Shown here: positions 43,698 to 53,665 of the stretch, in pieces
Layout of the letters: every line of letters begins with the position of its first letter
Numbering within the stretch: the first letter of the stretch is position 1
Source: Brevibacterium sp. UMB1308A
GTDB taxonomy: Bacteria; Actinomycetota; Actinomycetes; Actinomycetales; Brevibacteriaceae
Length of the DNA stretch: 64,000 bases
NCBI RefSeq assembly: GCF_030230605.1
Contig: NZ_JASPDO010000006.1
Span: forward strand, 24,996 to 88,995
Reading direction: 5' to 3'
Made by a program: the position numbers and the translations under genes
Notes under the pieces: generated by a model
What the model saw: only the letters and a program-made list of their open reading frames with translations
What the model was told of the DNA's origin: nothing
Databases searched by the model: none

Positions 43698-44621
43698 GTG
43701 CTCACGATCGAAGTATCCGCGCCCGCGACCTCGGCCAATTTAGGTCCCGGATATGACAGTTTTGGGTTGGCACTCGACTTGTGTGACAACATCACTGCTG
43801 TTCTCCACGACGAACCGGTCGACCTCAATAACTGTGTGACGGTCTCAGGTGAGGGGGAAGGGCAACTGCCTACCACCTCGGACCATCTCATTCACCACGT
43901 CACCACCACGATTCTGCGCGACCGCGGAATCGACGTGGGGGACAGGCTCACACTCGACTGCGTCAACGCGATTCCCCAGTCGCGCGGCATGGGATCCTCC
44001 GCCGCTTCCGTGGTGGCGGGAATTTCGATTGCGGACGTGATCTCTGAACACTTCGACCTGCCCAAACCTACGGCGCAGGACAAACTGCGGTGGGCGATCC
44101 ACTTTGAAGGACACCCAGATAATGCGGCACCAGCTCTTTTTGGTGGCGTATCGGTGAGCTGGGTGGATAGCGAGGGCCAACCGGTTTCGGCCTCCCTGCC
44201 CGTTCACCCGTCCATCACCACGGTTCTGATCGTGCCGGATACGCGTTTGGATACGCAGGTTGCGCGGGATCTGCTTCCCGAGGTCGTTCCCCACGCAGAT
44301 GCGGCCGCGAACTCCGCGTGTGCGGGGCTTTTGGTTCACGCGATCGGAAATGACCCGTCACTGCTGTTTGAAGCCACGGTAGATCGCCTGCACCAGGAAT
44401 ATAGGCGCAGCGCGATGCCTGAGTCTTTGGCTCGCGTTGAGTCCTTGCGTGATGAGGGTCTCGCAGCCGTGGTATCAGGTGCGGGCCCCACGGTTGCGGT
44501 GTTGGGGACCGAGGTGGATCTCCTTGCACGATGTGAGGAAGTTCTGGCAGGTGATGAGTCCCGGATGATCGCAGCATCCATTGCCGACTCTGGGGTTGTC
44601 GTGACATCGACGCCCAACTGA
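43698..44621 (+). CDS. thrB: Homoserine kinase
   Basis: 307 residues from GTG 43698, 1 bp after the thrC stop. GHMP-kinase features: APATSANLGPGYDSFGLAL, the phosphate loop PQSRGMGSSAASVVAGI, and GAGPTVAVLG near the end. It phosphorylates homoserine for ThrC. Order lysA-hom-thrC-thrB is one operon by spacing. Confidence 0.95.
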   Translation: MLTIEVSAPATSANLGPGYDSFGLALDLCDNITAVLHDEPVDLNNCVTVSGEGEGQLPTTSDHLIHHVTTTILRDRGIDVGDRLTLDCVNAIPQSRGMGSSAASVVAGISIADVISEHFDLPKPTAQDKLRWAIHFEGHPDNAAPALFGGVSVSWVDSEGQPVSASLPVHPSITTVLIVPDTRLDTQVARDLLPEVVPHADAAANSACAGLLVHAIGNDPSLLFEATVDRLHQEYRRSAMPESLARVESLRDEGLAAVVSGAGPTVAVLGTEVDLLARCEEVLAGDESRMIAASIADSGVVVTSTPN

Positions 44622-44872
44622 GTTGGCACGAGGAGGCTTGCCGTTTGAGTTGTTCTGCATGTGCGACACTCACGCGAGACGAATTGGCATTCTCGCCTTG
44701 AGTTAGGTAGGGTGAAAAGCGTTCCGCTCGGGATATTAAGCCGATTTGTCAAGGAACATTCTCGTATCATTTATCGATACTCTCTAACAGAAGCACCTCA
44801 TGGTGCGCAGTCCGTTGCTGGACGAATCACCTTATGTCTTCGTGCCAGCCAAACGAGGGAGAAGGAACCTTC
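44622..44872 (+). promoter_or_regulatory. Leader/promoter region of rho
   Basis: 251 bp without a gene. A TTGTCA hexamer lies at 44746-44751 and AT-rich -10-like hexamers (TATCAT 44765-44770, GATACT 44776-44781) follow, but no spacing is ideal. A long leader suits Rho autoregulation known in other bacteria; no defined structure was found. Confidence 0.3.
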
Positions 44873-46708
44873 GTGTCAGAAACCACACAGTCCGAACCAG
44901 TACGTTCGGGAAGCCTCACCGCCCTACGACTTCCGCAACTTCAGGAAATGGCGGCAGGACTGGGAATAAAAGGGTACCGGCGTTTGCGCAAAAGCGAGCT
45001 CATTGACGCTATTCAGGCTGCGCAATCGGGAAACTCTGCCCCAAAAACTTCACAAGAGCCCGTAGCTAATAAGGCACCTGAACACGCGGGTGACGCTCGC
45101 GAAGAGAACGCTTCTCAGGGTGAAGGTCGCACTCGTAGGCGTCAGCGTCGGGACGACTCGAACAACGCTTCAGCCGATGCGCAGGGCAAAGACAACAACG
45201 CAGGCGGCGAGGACAACCAGAAGAGCCACGACGACAACGGTCGTTCACGGAACGGTCGCCGCGACGGTAGCAATGGTCGCGATGGCGGCAATGGTCGTGA
45301 CAACAACCGCGATAAGAACGGTCGCGACGGAAACGGTCGCGACAACAACCGCGACAAGAAGAATGACGACAAGAACGACCGCAACGGTGGCAACGGTCGT
45401 GACGGTGGTCGCGATAACAACCGTGACAACAACGACAACCAGCACGGTGGAGACGACGACAACCACGGCCGCCGCGGAAACCGCAACCGCGGACGTGGAA
45501 GGGACCGGAAACGCCGAGGTCGTGACGACGAGCAAGACTTGCGTCCCGACGATGTGCTGATCCCTGTGGGCGGTATCTTGGACGTCCACGACAACTACGC
45601 ATTCTTGCGCACCTCGGGATACCTTCCTGGGCCAAACGACGTGTACGTGTCCGCGAATATGGTCAAACGCAACGGTCTGCGCAAGGGTGACGCCGTGACT
45701 GGTGCCATCCGTCAGCAGCGTGAAGGGGAACGCCCCAACAAGCGCGAAAAGTTTGACGCCCTAGTCAAGCTGGACACAGTGAATGGCTTGTCAGTTGAAG
45801 ATGCCAAGCGTCGCGTTGAGTTCTCGAAGCTCACACCCCTGTACCCACAGGAACGTCTGCGTCTTGAAACTGAAGCCAAGCAGATCTCTACACGCATCAT
45901 CGACCTGGTCTCGCCAATTGGTAAGGGTCAACGTGGTCTGATTGTGGCACCACCCAAGGCTGGTAAAACCACTATCATGCAGCAGATCGCCAACGCGATC
46001 CACACCAACAACCCCGACGTTCACCTCATGGTTGTGTTGGTAGACGAACGCCCCGAAGAAGTCACTGACATGCAGCGAGCAGTTCAAGGTGAAGTGATCG
46101 CGTCGACGTTCGACCGCCCAGCAGATGACCACACCACCATTTCGGAGCTTGCGATCGAACGCGCCAAGCGTTTGGTGGAAATGGGTATGGACGTTGTTGT
46201 GTTGCTTGACAACATCACCCGCCTGGGTCGCGCATACAACTTGGCGCAACCGGCTTCCGGTCGCATTCTGTCCGGTGGTGTTGACGCAAACGCACTGTAC
46301 CCGCCAAAGAAGTTCTTTGGTGCAGCCCGCAACATCGAAGGTGGCGGTTCGCTCACCATTCTTGCTACAGCGCTGGTCGAAACCGGATCCAAGATGGACG
46401 AAGTCATCTTCGAAGAGTTCAAGGGAACCGGAAACATGGAACTGCGTTTGAGCCGTCAACTGGCCGACAAGCGCATCTACCCAGCTGTCGACGTCAACGC
46501 TTCTGGAACACGTCGTGAGGACAACCTCATGAGCCCAGAAGAGACCAAGGTGATGTGGCGTCTGCGTCGAGTTCTTGCAGGACTCGAACAACAGCAGGCG
46601 ATCGAACTCCTCATTTCCAAGCTCAAGGAAACCGGTTCCAACGCAGAGTTCTTGCTCCAGGTACAAAAGACGACACCTCTGCCAAAGTCAGCGGCGGATG
46701 ACGCTTGA
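44873..46708 (+). CDS. rho: Transcription termination factor Rho, with Asn/Arg/Asp/Gly-rich insertion
   Basis: 611 residues from GTG 44873, with AAGGAA 7 nt upstream. The N-terminal Rho_N helical domain ([32 protein letters not shown]) is followed by ~130 residues (83-213) of degenerate [18 protein letters not shown] repeats, the intrinsically disordered insertion of actinobacterial Rho. Then the cold-shock RNA-binding domain and the ATPase ([11 protein letters not shown], about 359; [19 protein letters not shown]). The C-terminal Q/R loop segment is intact. The insertion is thought to raise RNA affinity and drive condensation in relatives. prfA overlaps the stop codon; rpmE, usual here, is absent. 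Confidence 0.96.
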   Translation: MSETTQSEPVRSGSLTALRLPQLQEMAAGLGIKGYRRLRKSELIDAIQAAQSGNSAPKTSQEPVANKAPEHAGDAREENASQGEGRTRRRQRRDDSNNASADAQGKDNNAGGEDNQKSHDDNGRSRNGRRDGSNGRDGGNGRDNNRDKNGRDGNGRDNNRDKKNDDKNDRNGGNGRDGGRDNNRDNNDNQHGGDDDNHGRRGNRNRGRGRDRKRRGRDDEQDLRPDDVLIPVGGILDVHDNYAFLRTSGYLPGPNDVYVSANMVKRNGLRKGDAVTGAIRQQREGERPNKREKFDALVKLDTVNGLSVEDAKRRVEFSKLTPLYPQERLRLETEAKQISTRIIDLVSPIGKGQRGLIVAPPKAGKTTIMQQIANAIHTNNPDVHLMVVLVDERPEEVTDMQRAVQGEVIASTFDRPADDHTTISELAIERAKRLVEMGMDVVVLLDNITRLGRAYNLAQPASGRILSGGVDANALYPPKKFFGAARNIEGGGSLTILATALVETGSKMDEVIFEEFKGTGNMELRLSRQLADKRIYPAVDVNASGTRREDNLMSPEETKVMWRLRRVLAGLEQQQAIELLISKLKETGSNAEFLLQVQKTTPLPKSAADDA

Positions 46709-47787
46709 TGGACACAGATCTTTCATCTGTCGAAGCCAGCGTTCGTTCTCTTCTGGACGAACACGAGCGGATCGAAGCTGAGCTTGCTAACCCGGACGTA
46801 CACGCGAACGCCGGGTTAGCCCGCAAGCTCACCCGCCGGTATTCCGAACTGGACCAAATCGCGAAAACCTATCGCGAACTCAACCAGTGCCTCAGCGACG
46901 TTGAGGACGCTAAAGAGCTCGCCAGCGAAGACCCCGCTTTTGCTGAAGAAGCAAAAAGCCTGGAAGAACGCATTGAAGTTCTGCAAGACAAACTTCGTGA
47001 ACTCCTCATTCCTAAAGACCCCGATGACGCGCGCGATGCAATCATCGAGGTCAAGGCGGGTGAAGGTGGCGACGAATCCGCACTGTTCGCCGGTGACCTG
47101 GTGCGCATGTACCAGCGGTGGGCAGACCACCGAGGATGGTCCACTGAAGTCCTTGACTCCACGGAAGCCAACTTGGGTGGCTACAAAGACATCACTATTG
47201 CGATCAAATCGCGTGAAGGCGGCGTCTACGGATGGCTCAAGTTCGAAGGTGGAGTTCACCGCGTACAACGCGTGCCGGTGACGGAATCGCAGGGGCGTAT
47301 TCACACCTCGGCGGCGGGAGTTTTGGTGTTCCCAGAAGTCGACGAGCCGGAAGAAATTCAGCTCGACGATAACGACCTCAAGATCGACGTGTACCGGTCA
47401 TCTGGGCCCGGAGGTCAGTCGGTCAACACCACCGACTCTGCCGTTCGCATTACCCACTTGCCCACGGGAATCGTCGCAAGCTGTCAGAACGAGAAGTCGC
47501 AGCTACAGAACAAAGAAGCAGCCATGCGTATGCTTCGTGCTCGAATTCTGGCTAAGCAAGCCGAGGAAGCCGCAGCCGAAGCCAACGACATGCGCCGGTC
47601 CCAGGTACGCACGGTCGACCGTTCAGAACGGATCCGCACATACAACTTCCCAGAAAACCGTATTGTGGATCACCGCACTGGTTTTAAGGCATACAACCTT
47701 GACCAAGTGTTGGATGGGCGCCTCGACGATGTCGTAGAGTCCGCTCGAGCTGCGGACCGTGCGGCCCGACTCGACGACATTGGCTAA
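46708..47787 (+). CDS. prfA: Peptide chain release factor 1
   Basis: 359 residues from ATG 46708, which shares a base with the rho stop. The catalytic GGQ motif is [20 protein letters not shown] at about 233, and the RF1-type codon-recognition region is present. It terminates at UAA/UAG. prmC, which methylates the GGQ glutamine, follows and overlaps by 29 bp. Confidence 0.96.
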   Translation: MDTDLSSVEASVRSLLDEHERIEAELANPDVHANAGLARKLTRRYSELDQIAKTYRELNQCLSDVEDAKELASEDPAFAEEAKSLEERIEVLQDKLRELLIPKDPDDARDAIIEVKAGEGGDESALFAGDLVRMYQRWADHRGWSTEVLDSTEANLGGYKDITIAIKSREGGVYGWLKFEGGVHRVQRVPVTESQGRIHTSAAGVLVFPEVDEPEEIQLDDNDLKIDVYRSSGPGGQSVNTTDSAVRITHLPTGIVASCQNEKSQLQNKEAAMRMLRARILAKQAEEAAAEANDMRRSQVRTVDRSERIRTYNFPENRIVDHRTGFKAYNLDQVLDGRLDDVVESARAADRAARLDDIG

Positions 47788-48682
47788 CGCTGATCAATTG
47801 TTGCGTCAGGCTATGCAACAGCTAGCCCGCGCAGGAATAGAAAGTCCCACAGCCGACGCGAAGACACTCTTCGCGTGGGCGTGGGACATTTCCGTGTCTG
47901 AACTGGGATGTCACGTTTTGCGCGGAACTGACGTGCCCCGTGATGTGAGCGCGCAGTACGCCCGGGCCTGTGAGAGCCGCGCTCAGCGTGTGCCACTGCA
48001 ACACATCACTGGCGTTGCACCGTTCCGATACCTCGAAATGCACGTGGGGCCTGGCGTGTTCATTCCACGTCCCGAAACCGAACTCATGGTCACGTATGCC
48101 ATTGAGCACTTAGCTGGTTTTCCGGGGGACAACCACACAGCAATTGACCTGTGCACAGGTTCAGGAGCGATCGCAATAGCACTTGCAACAGAAGTTCCCG
48201 GAACACACGTCCACGCGGTTGAACTCAGCCCCGACGCTGCCCGCTATACCGAACGCAACATCGACCGGTACAGGCCCAAATTCGAAGCCCACGGAAGTGA
48301 AGTCACCCTGCACATAGGCGACGCGACAGAGTTTCTGGGGGCGACCTCGGCCCAGGTCATCACCTGCAACCCACCCTACGTAGCACGTACAGTCGAACAC
48401 ACTCCAGAAGTCGACAGCGATCCGGACCTTGCGCTGTATGGCGGGGGAGAAGACGGCTCCGAACTTCCGCAAAGAATCATCGCTCACGCCCCCAAACTGC
48501 TAGCTCCCGGGGGACTGTTCATGTGTGAACACGCCGAATACAATTCGCGAACAGTCGAAAACGCATTTCATCGGGCGGGTTTCACAAACGTGGAGACCGT
48601 GGGCGACTACACTGGCAGAGACCGATTTACCCGCGGATATCGTGCACTTTCAGGAGAGGATGACCGTGTCTCGCACATTTGA
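47759..48682 (+). CDS. prmC: Release factor glutamine methyltransferase PrmC/HemK
   Basis: 307 residues if started at GTG 47759; TTG 47780 is an alternative and neither has a strong Shine-Dalgarno. SAM motif [15 protein letters not shown] and catalytic NPPYV ([14 protein letters not shown]) are present with the N-terminal helical domain. It N5-methylates the Gln of the GGQ motif of RF1/RF2. The tsaC-like gene overlaps its end by 17 bp. Confidence 0.92.
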   Translation: MRPDSTTLANADQLLRQAMQQLARAGIESPTADAKTLFAWAWDISVSELGCHVLRGTDVPRDVSAQYARACESRAQRVPLQHITGVAPFRYLEMHVGPGVFIPRPETELMVTYAIEHLAGFPGDNHTAIDLCTGSGAIAIALATEVPGTHVHAVELSPDAARYTERNIDRYRPKFEAHGSEVTLHIGDATEFLGATSAQVITCNPPYVARTVEHTPEVDSDPDLALYGGGEDGSELPQRIIAHAPKLLAPGGLFMCEHAEYNSRTVENAFHRAGFTNVETVGDYTGRDRFTRGYRALSGEDDRVSHI

Positions 48683-49322
48683 CCTTGCCAATGAACAGGT
48701 GCGGGACCTCATATTGGAAGAGTGCGCCCGTGTGGTCCGTGGCGACGGTCTCCTGGTCATTCCCACCGACACCGTTTACGGGATCGCAGCTGACGCTTTT
48801 TCACCCCAGGGCGTTGCCAAACTCCTGCAAGCAAAAGGTCGCGGGCGCGATATGCCGCCGCCGGTGCTGGTGCCCCGCGCGGAAACGGTGATGGGGCTCG
48901 CCGAGGCGGTCGACAGTACCGTTATGGAACTCACCGCACGCTTTTGGCCAGGGCCGTTGACCATCATCTGCAACGCTCAACCGAGCCTGCACTGGGACTT
49001 AGGTGACACCCACGGAACCGTGGGGTTGCGCATGCCCGATCACGAAGACACGCTGGCTCTTTTGTCTAAAGTGGGCCCCCTGGCCGTTTCAAGTGCCAAC
49101 CTTTCTGGTGAACCTGCCGCCGTGAATGTCGAACAAGCGCAAAACATGTTGGGAGAGCGCGTCGATATCTTTCTCGATGGCGGCGAAGCGCCTGGTGGTC
49201 AGTCTTCGACAATTATCGACATGAGCGGATCGACCCCGCGCGTCCTGCGGGAAGGCCCCATCAGCTTTGATGAGCTGGCCGAGGTCGTTGATGGTCTGGA
49301 ACCGCTAGCGCCGGAGGCGTAA
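48666..49322 (+). CDS. L-threonylcarbamoyladenylate synthase (YrdC/Sua5 family)
   Basis: 218 residues from GTG 48666; ATG 48660 is also in frame. AGGAGAGG lies upstream. YrdC features: LLVIPTDTVYGIAADAFSPQ, FWPGPLTII, GLRMPDHED and SSANLSGEPA. It makes the TCA intermediate for the universal t6A37 tRNA modification. This position, after prmC, is conserved in actinobacteria. Confidence 0.93.
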   Translation: MSRTFDLANEQVRDLILEECARVVRGDGLLVIPTDTVYGIAADAFSPQGVAKLLQAKGRGRDMPPPVLVPRAETVMGLAEAVDSTVMELTARFWPGPLTIICNAQPSLHWDLGDTHGTVGLRMPDHEDTLALLSKVGPLAVSSANLSGEPAAVNVEQAQNMLGERVDIFLDGGEAPGGQSSTIIDMSGSTPRVLREGPISFDELAEVVDGLEPLAPEA

Positions 49323-49325
49323 CGC

Positions 49326-50435
49326 GTGCGCGCCTATCTGTTTGTCATGGTCGTAGCGGCGGTGGTCGCGTATTTGGTGACGCCCATGGTCCGACGAATA
49401 GCTGAACGTGGCCGGATTTACTCTCCGCTTCGTACTCGTGACGTCCACTCGGTTCCCACCCCCAGGCTTGGGGGAGTGGCGATGTTCAGTGGGGTCCTCG
49501 CAGGTGTGGTGTGCGCGTACAACACCCCATTCTTACAGGATTTATTTCAGCAACCTGACCCTGTGATTGGAATTCTGGGAGCGGGCACGATTCTGTGTTT
49601 GCTTGGCGTGATTGACGACATCTGGGATATCAACTGGGTTGCTAAACTTGCCGGTCAAACACTTGCCGCTGGCTTCATGGCGCTTAAAGGTGTAGCGCTT
49701 TTGTCGATTCCTTTTGACACCGTGATCATTGGATCGCAGCGACTGTCCCTCATTCTGACGGTGCTGGTTGTTTTGGTCACGATCAACGCGGTGAACTTTG
49801 TCGATGGGCTCGATGGCCTGGCGGCGGGTGTCGTCACGATTGGTGGCATTGCCTTCTTTGTGTACACGTACCAGTTGGCTATCGATACCTCTCCCACTAG
49901 TTACGCGAACCTTGCCTCGCTCATCACATCGCTTTTGGTAGGAGCATGTCTGGGTTTCCTTCCGCATAACTTCAACCCCGCCCGAATCTTCATGGGAGAC
50001 TCGGGGTCAATGCTCATTGGGCTTTTGTTAGCTGCAAGCACCATTCGAGTCACTGGACAGGTTGACCCTGCTCTGTTGTCTACCGAACGGGTACTGTCAA
50101 CGTACTTGCCTATTCTTTTGCCGATTGCAGTGATGGTTCTACCTCTGGTCGATTTGATGCTCGCTGTTGTACGTCGCATGGCAGCTGGCAAATCTCCATT
50201 TTCTGCTGACGCTAAGCATCTGCACCACCGCATGCTTGCCCTGGGACACTCACACGCACGTGCGGTCCTCCTGCTGTATATGTGGACAGCCATATTTGCG
50301 TTTGGCACTGTTTCGCTCTTGAAGTTCCAAACATCGATTGTTTTGTCGGTGCTCGCAGTTGCTGTAGCAGTGACACTGATCTTGACGTTCTACCCGCTGT
50401 ATTCGCGTTTGTCTGCTCGAAAGGAACTGACATGA
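49326..50435 (+). CDS. wecA: Undecaprenyl/decaprenyl-phosphate GlcNAc-1-phosphate transferase (WecA-like)
   Basis: 369 residues from GTG 49326, 3 bp after the previous stop. About ten membrane helices. MraY/WecA-family motifs: VPTPRLGG, GVIDDIWDINWVAK, NFVDGLDGLAAG, FNPARIFMGDSGSM and KHLHHRMLALGHSHA. It starts cell-envelope glycopolymer synthesis, linking GlcNAc-1-P to the lipid carrier. atpI overlaps its stop by 4 bp. Confidence 0.92.
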   Translation: MRAYLFVMVVAAVVAYLVTPMVRRIAERGRIYSPLRTRDVHSVPTPRLGGVAMFSGVLAGVVCAYNTPFLQDLFQQPDPVIGILGAGTILCLLGVIDDIWDINWVAKLAGQTLAAGFMALKGVALLSIPFDTVIIGSQRLSLILTVLVVLVTINAVNFVDGLDGLAAGVVTIGGIAFFVYTYQLAIDTSPTSYANLASLITSLLVGACLGFLPHNFNPARIFMGDSGSMLIGLLLAASTIRVTGQVDPALLSTERVLSTYLPILLPIAVMVLPLVDLMLAVVRRMAAGKSPFSADAKHLHHRMLALGHSHARAVLLLYMWTAIFAFGTVSLLKFQTSIVLSVLAVAVAVTLILTFYPLYSRLSARKELT

Positions 50436-50866
50436 AAAGTACGCCCATTCGCAATCTGATGCTTCGCATCATTGTGTGGGGGTTGATCGCTTCAGTTGCG
50501 TTAGCGGCGGTCGCAGGCGTGATTGGCTATGTGGCGGTCGGAATGCCGGGGCTGTACTCCGCGCTCATCGGTGCAGCAGTGTCTTTCGTGTTCTTCTCAA
50601 TCACCGCGCTAGTCCTACTGTTCACGGCTGACATGGACCCAACCGTGATGGCTGCAGGCGTGCTTGGTGGCTTTCTCATCAAGATTGCCGGGTTCTTAGG
50701 TGTCATCGCACTGCTGGGTGACAAGGGATTCTACGACCGCCTTACCCTCTTTCTGACTCTCGTAGTGGGAGCAGTTGTCTCACTGTCTATTGATGTTGTT
50801 GCGGTGCGTAAGGCCAGAATCCCGTATACACATGCATCAGAAGGAAAAAACCAGGACAAACTGTAG
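50432..50866 (+). CDS. atpI: ATP synthase protein I-like (AtpI) membrane protein
   Basis: 144 residues from ATG 50432 (ATGA overlap with wecA). Four hydrophobic helices (around 10-32, 38-60, 69-91, 104-124) with VIGYVAVGMPGLYSALIGAAV. Small membrane proteins in this place assist assembly of the c-ring or carry Mg2+. Conservation is low, so the name rests on size, topology and position ahead of atpB. Confidence 0.75.
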   Translation: MKSTPIRNLMLRIIVWGLIASVALAAVAGVIGYVAVGMPGLYSALIGAAVSFVFFSITALVLLFTADMDPTVMAAGVLGGFLIKIAGFLGVIALLGDKGFYDRLTLFLTLVVGAVVSLSIDVVAVRKARIPYTHASEGKNQDKL

Positions 50867-51063
50867 CCCCGGAGTTTTGTTCGGGTCTCCACAGTTGATA
50901 AAGTGTTTTAGGAATCATTCGAGGAACCTGTGTAAAAGTCGTGAAAGCGACCTGGGTCTCAAATATTTCACGTGTCGCACAGTAAGTGCACCGGCACAGA
51001 TAGACAATCCATACTGGCTTCACGCGTGCGCGCGTGTAAGCCCCGAGCTGTCAGGAGTTTGCC

Positions 51064-51885
51064 CTGTTTACTCCCTCCGCTTTGTCGACGACAGTGCTCC
51101 TTGCCGCAGGCGGGGGAGCGGAATTCCACGCACCGGGTCTTGAAGAATTCAACCCACCAGCAATTCTCTTCGCAGGTACTCCGTTTGAGCTCAACCGCAT
51201 CATGCTCATTCGCCTGGGTGTCACCGTTGTTCTGTTGCTTGCGTTCTGGCTCATGCTCCGCGGTGGACGCCTTGTTCCTACTCGTGCTCAGTCGATTGCC
51301 GAAATGGTGCTCGATTTTTGTCGCACCGGCATCGCACACGACATGTTGGGTAAGAAGGACGGTGAACGTTTCTTTCCTCTCATTGCAACCATCTTCCTGA
51401 CGGTCTTCGCAATGAACATCACGGGTATCATCCCGTTCTTGAACATCTCGCCCAACTCCAACATTGGAATGCCGCTCGTTATGGCTCTCGTGACCTACGT
51501 GTTCATGATCGGAGCCGGAATTAAAGCTCAGGGAGGTGCGCGCTACCTCAAGAGCCAGCTATTCCCTGCCGGTGTTCCCCCGCTGATGTACATCATCGTG
51601 ACGCCTATCGAAATCGTTTCGACCTTTATTGCACGTCCGGTTTCGCTCACACTGCGTCTGACCTTCAACATGATCGTTGGTCACCTTCTGCTCGTTCTGT
51701 GTTTCGCAGCCACACACTTCTTCTTCACCAGTGGTTCGGCCGCCCTGTTCGGTATTGGTGGCCTCACACTGGTAGGAGGATTCGCCTTTACCCTCTTTGA
51801 GATTTTGGTAGCAGTTCTTCAGGCATATGTCTTTGCTCTGCTAACCGCCGCGTACATTCAGCTGAGCGTGTCCCACGATCACTGA
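51064..51885 (+). CDS. atpB: ATP synthase Fo subunit a (start probably a CTG codon)
   Basis: 273 residues if begun at CTG 51064. AGGAG (51053-51057) sits 6 nt before this CTG; the first standard starts in frame (TTG 51082, GTG 51094) lack a nearby Shine-Dalgarno. Subunit a is recognised by helices with RPVSLTLRLTFNMIVGHLL, holding the essential Arg next to the c-ring. It forms the proton half-channels. A 197-bp region before it holds no clear gene or hairpin; the atp operon promoter is likely there or upstream. Confidence 0.9.
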   Translation: MFTPSALSTTVLLAAGGGAEFHAPGLEEFNPPAILFAGTPFELNRIMLIRLGVTVVLLLAFWLMLRGGRLVPTRAQSIAEMVLDFCRTGIAHDMLGKKDGERFFPLIATIFLTVFAMNITGIIPFLNISPNSNIGMPLVMALVTYVFMIGAGIKAQGGARYLKSQLFPAGVPPLMYIIVTPIEIVSTFIARPVSLTLRLTFNMIVGHLLLVLCFAATHFFFTSGSAALFGIGGLTLVGGFAFTLFEILVAVLQAYVFALLTAAYIQLSVSHDH

Positions 51886-51937
51886 TAGTTCGCACCCATT
51901 AGACCTGTCACAAAAAGACAAGGAAAAGGCCAGTTAA

Positions 51938-52207
<270 letters not shown>

Positions 52208-52228
52208 TCCGGAAGCGAGTGAATACTC

Positions 52229-52783
52229 TTGACCCCGATTAACGTTCTGGCAGCAGGAGGCAACAATCCTCTTGTTCCTGCCCTATATGACATTGTCTGG
52301 TCGGCGGTCTGCTTCATCATCATCCTCGTCGTTTTCTGGAAGGTGATTCTGCCCAAGTTCAAGAAGACTCTTGACGAACGTGCAGAACGCATCCAGGGCG
52401 GAATTGAAAAGGCTGAGAAGGTCCAGGCGGAAGCAGATGCCGCTTTGGCCGAATACCAGAAGCAGCTCGCAGACGGTCGCGCTGAAGCAGCTCGATTGCG
52501 TGCCGAAGCTCAAGAAGAAGGTGCGCAGATTTTGGCTGAGACCAAACAGCGCGCCACTGAAGAGGCCGACCGGATTATCAGCGCCGCTAAGGCTCAGATC
52601 GAAGCCGAGCGCCAGCAAGCGATGAACTCGTTGCGTACAGAAGTTGGTTCACTTGCAACCGATCTCGCATCGCGCATCGTAGGTGAATCGCTTCAGGACG
52701 ACGCTCGTTCCGCGTCTGTTGTTGACCGCTTTATTGCCGACCTGGAGAACCAGACACCGGCACAGACCGTCAAGGAATCGTGA
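52229..52783 (+). CDS. atpF: ATP synthase Fo subunit b
   Basis: 184 residues from TTG 52229; the Shine-Dalgarno is weak. One N-terminal helix ([21 protein letters not shown]) is followed by a long Ala/Glu-rich coiled coil ending in [11 protein letters not shown], the peripheral stalk. atpH overlaps its stop codon. Confidence 0.94.
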   Translation: MTPINVLAAGGNNPLVPALYDIVWSAVCFIIILVVFWKVILPKFKKTLDERAERIQGGIEKAEKVQAEADAALAEYQKQLADGRAEAARLRAEAQEEGAQILAETKQRATEEADRIISAAKAQIEAERQQAMNSLRTEVGSLATDLASRIVGESLQDDARSASVVDRFIADLENQTPAQTVKES

Positions 52784-53589
52784 TGCTGCAGTCGAGCAGG
52801 AACTCACTGGCCCTCGTTCTCGAGGATGTGAATAGCACTCTCAACACCGCTAGCCCAAAGGTTATCGGTGACGGCCTGTTGGGCATCTCGGGCGTGCTCG
52901 CCGAAAACGTTAACTTGCGTAAAACGCTTGTCGACGTGGCGGTCGCTCCAGAAACCAAACAGTCAACGCTTAACGCAGTCTTTGGAACACACGTAGATGA
53001 CGTGGCGTTGCAGATTGTAGTGCGGGCAGCGAATCGTCGCTTTGCTCGTGCTCAGGACTTCGTCACTGCCGTTGAAACAGCTGGTGTCACAGCTATCGCT
53101 GCTGCCGCCCAGGCCGAAGGCACTTTGGGACAGGTAGAGGAGGAGCTCTTCCGCTTTACTCGCCTGCTCGTCTCAGACCACGAACTTGATGGAGCCTTCG
53201 AATCCCCTGCACCCGCAACGGCGAAGCGCGAACTGGTCTCGTCGCTTCTGGCTTCACGGGTGTCGGAATACACTCTCACTCTCATTCACTACGCTGTGAG
53301 CCACCCTCGCGGTAAGAGAGTGAGCGAAACGCTCGAAAACTTCTCCCAGGTGCTGGCCTTCCGTCAGCAGCGCGCAGTTGCTGACGTGACCGTTGCGCAC
53401 CCTCTGACACAGGAGCAGGAAGAGCGTTTGGCGCGTGCACTGTCCGCTAGCTACGGGCGTGAACTTGTTCTCAACGTTCACATTGATCCCAACGTGGTAG
53501 GTGGCGTCCGTGTTCAAGTGGGCGACGAAGTCACGAGCTCAACGATTGCTGATCGTATTGCCGACGTTCGCCGTCGGTTGGCAAGCTGA
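52783..53589 (+). CDS. atpH: ATP synthase F1 subunit delta
   Basis: 268 residues from ATG 52783 (GTG 52780 also in frame), with AAGGA 6 nt upstream. Helical N-domain and C-terminal conserved stretch AVADVTVAHPLTQEQEERL...HIDPNVVGGVRVQVGDEV. It is longer than the ~180-residue E. coli subunit, as is usual for Micrococcales-type delta. It links the stalk to F1. Confidence 0.93.
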   Translation: MLQSSRNSLALVLEDVNSTLNTASPKVIGDGLLGISGVLAENVNLRKTLVDVAVAPETKQSTLNAVFGTHVDDVALQIVVRAANRRFARAQDFVTAVETAGVTAIAAAAQAEGTLGQVEEELFRFTRLLVSDHELDGAFESPAPATAKRELVSSLLASRVSEYTLTLIHYAVSHPRGKRVSETLENFSQVLAFRQQRAVADVTVAHPLTQEQEERLARALSASYGRELVLNVHIDPNVVGGVRVQVGDEVTSSTIADRIADVRRRLAS

Positions 53590-53665
53590 TTCGCCCAAAC
53601 ACGGGCACTGAAGACTCGCGGTCCGTACGGGTCGCATAGGAAGTGAAGGAAGCAGGGAAACCGCA

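Noticed and set aside
45120..45500. CRISPR-like repeat array in rho
   Set aside because: Repeats are short, degenerate and in the protein frame, with no spacers or cas genes.
45066..45635. Long minus-strand and alternate-frame ORFs across the rho repeat
   Set aside because: They come from low-complexity repeats that keep several frames open; the Rho frame has the conserved domains on both sides.
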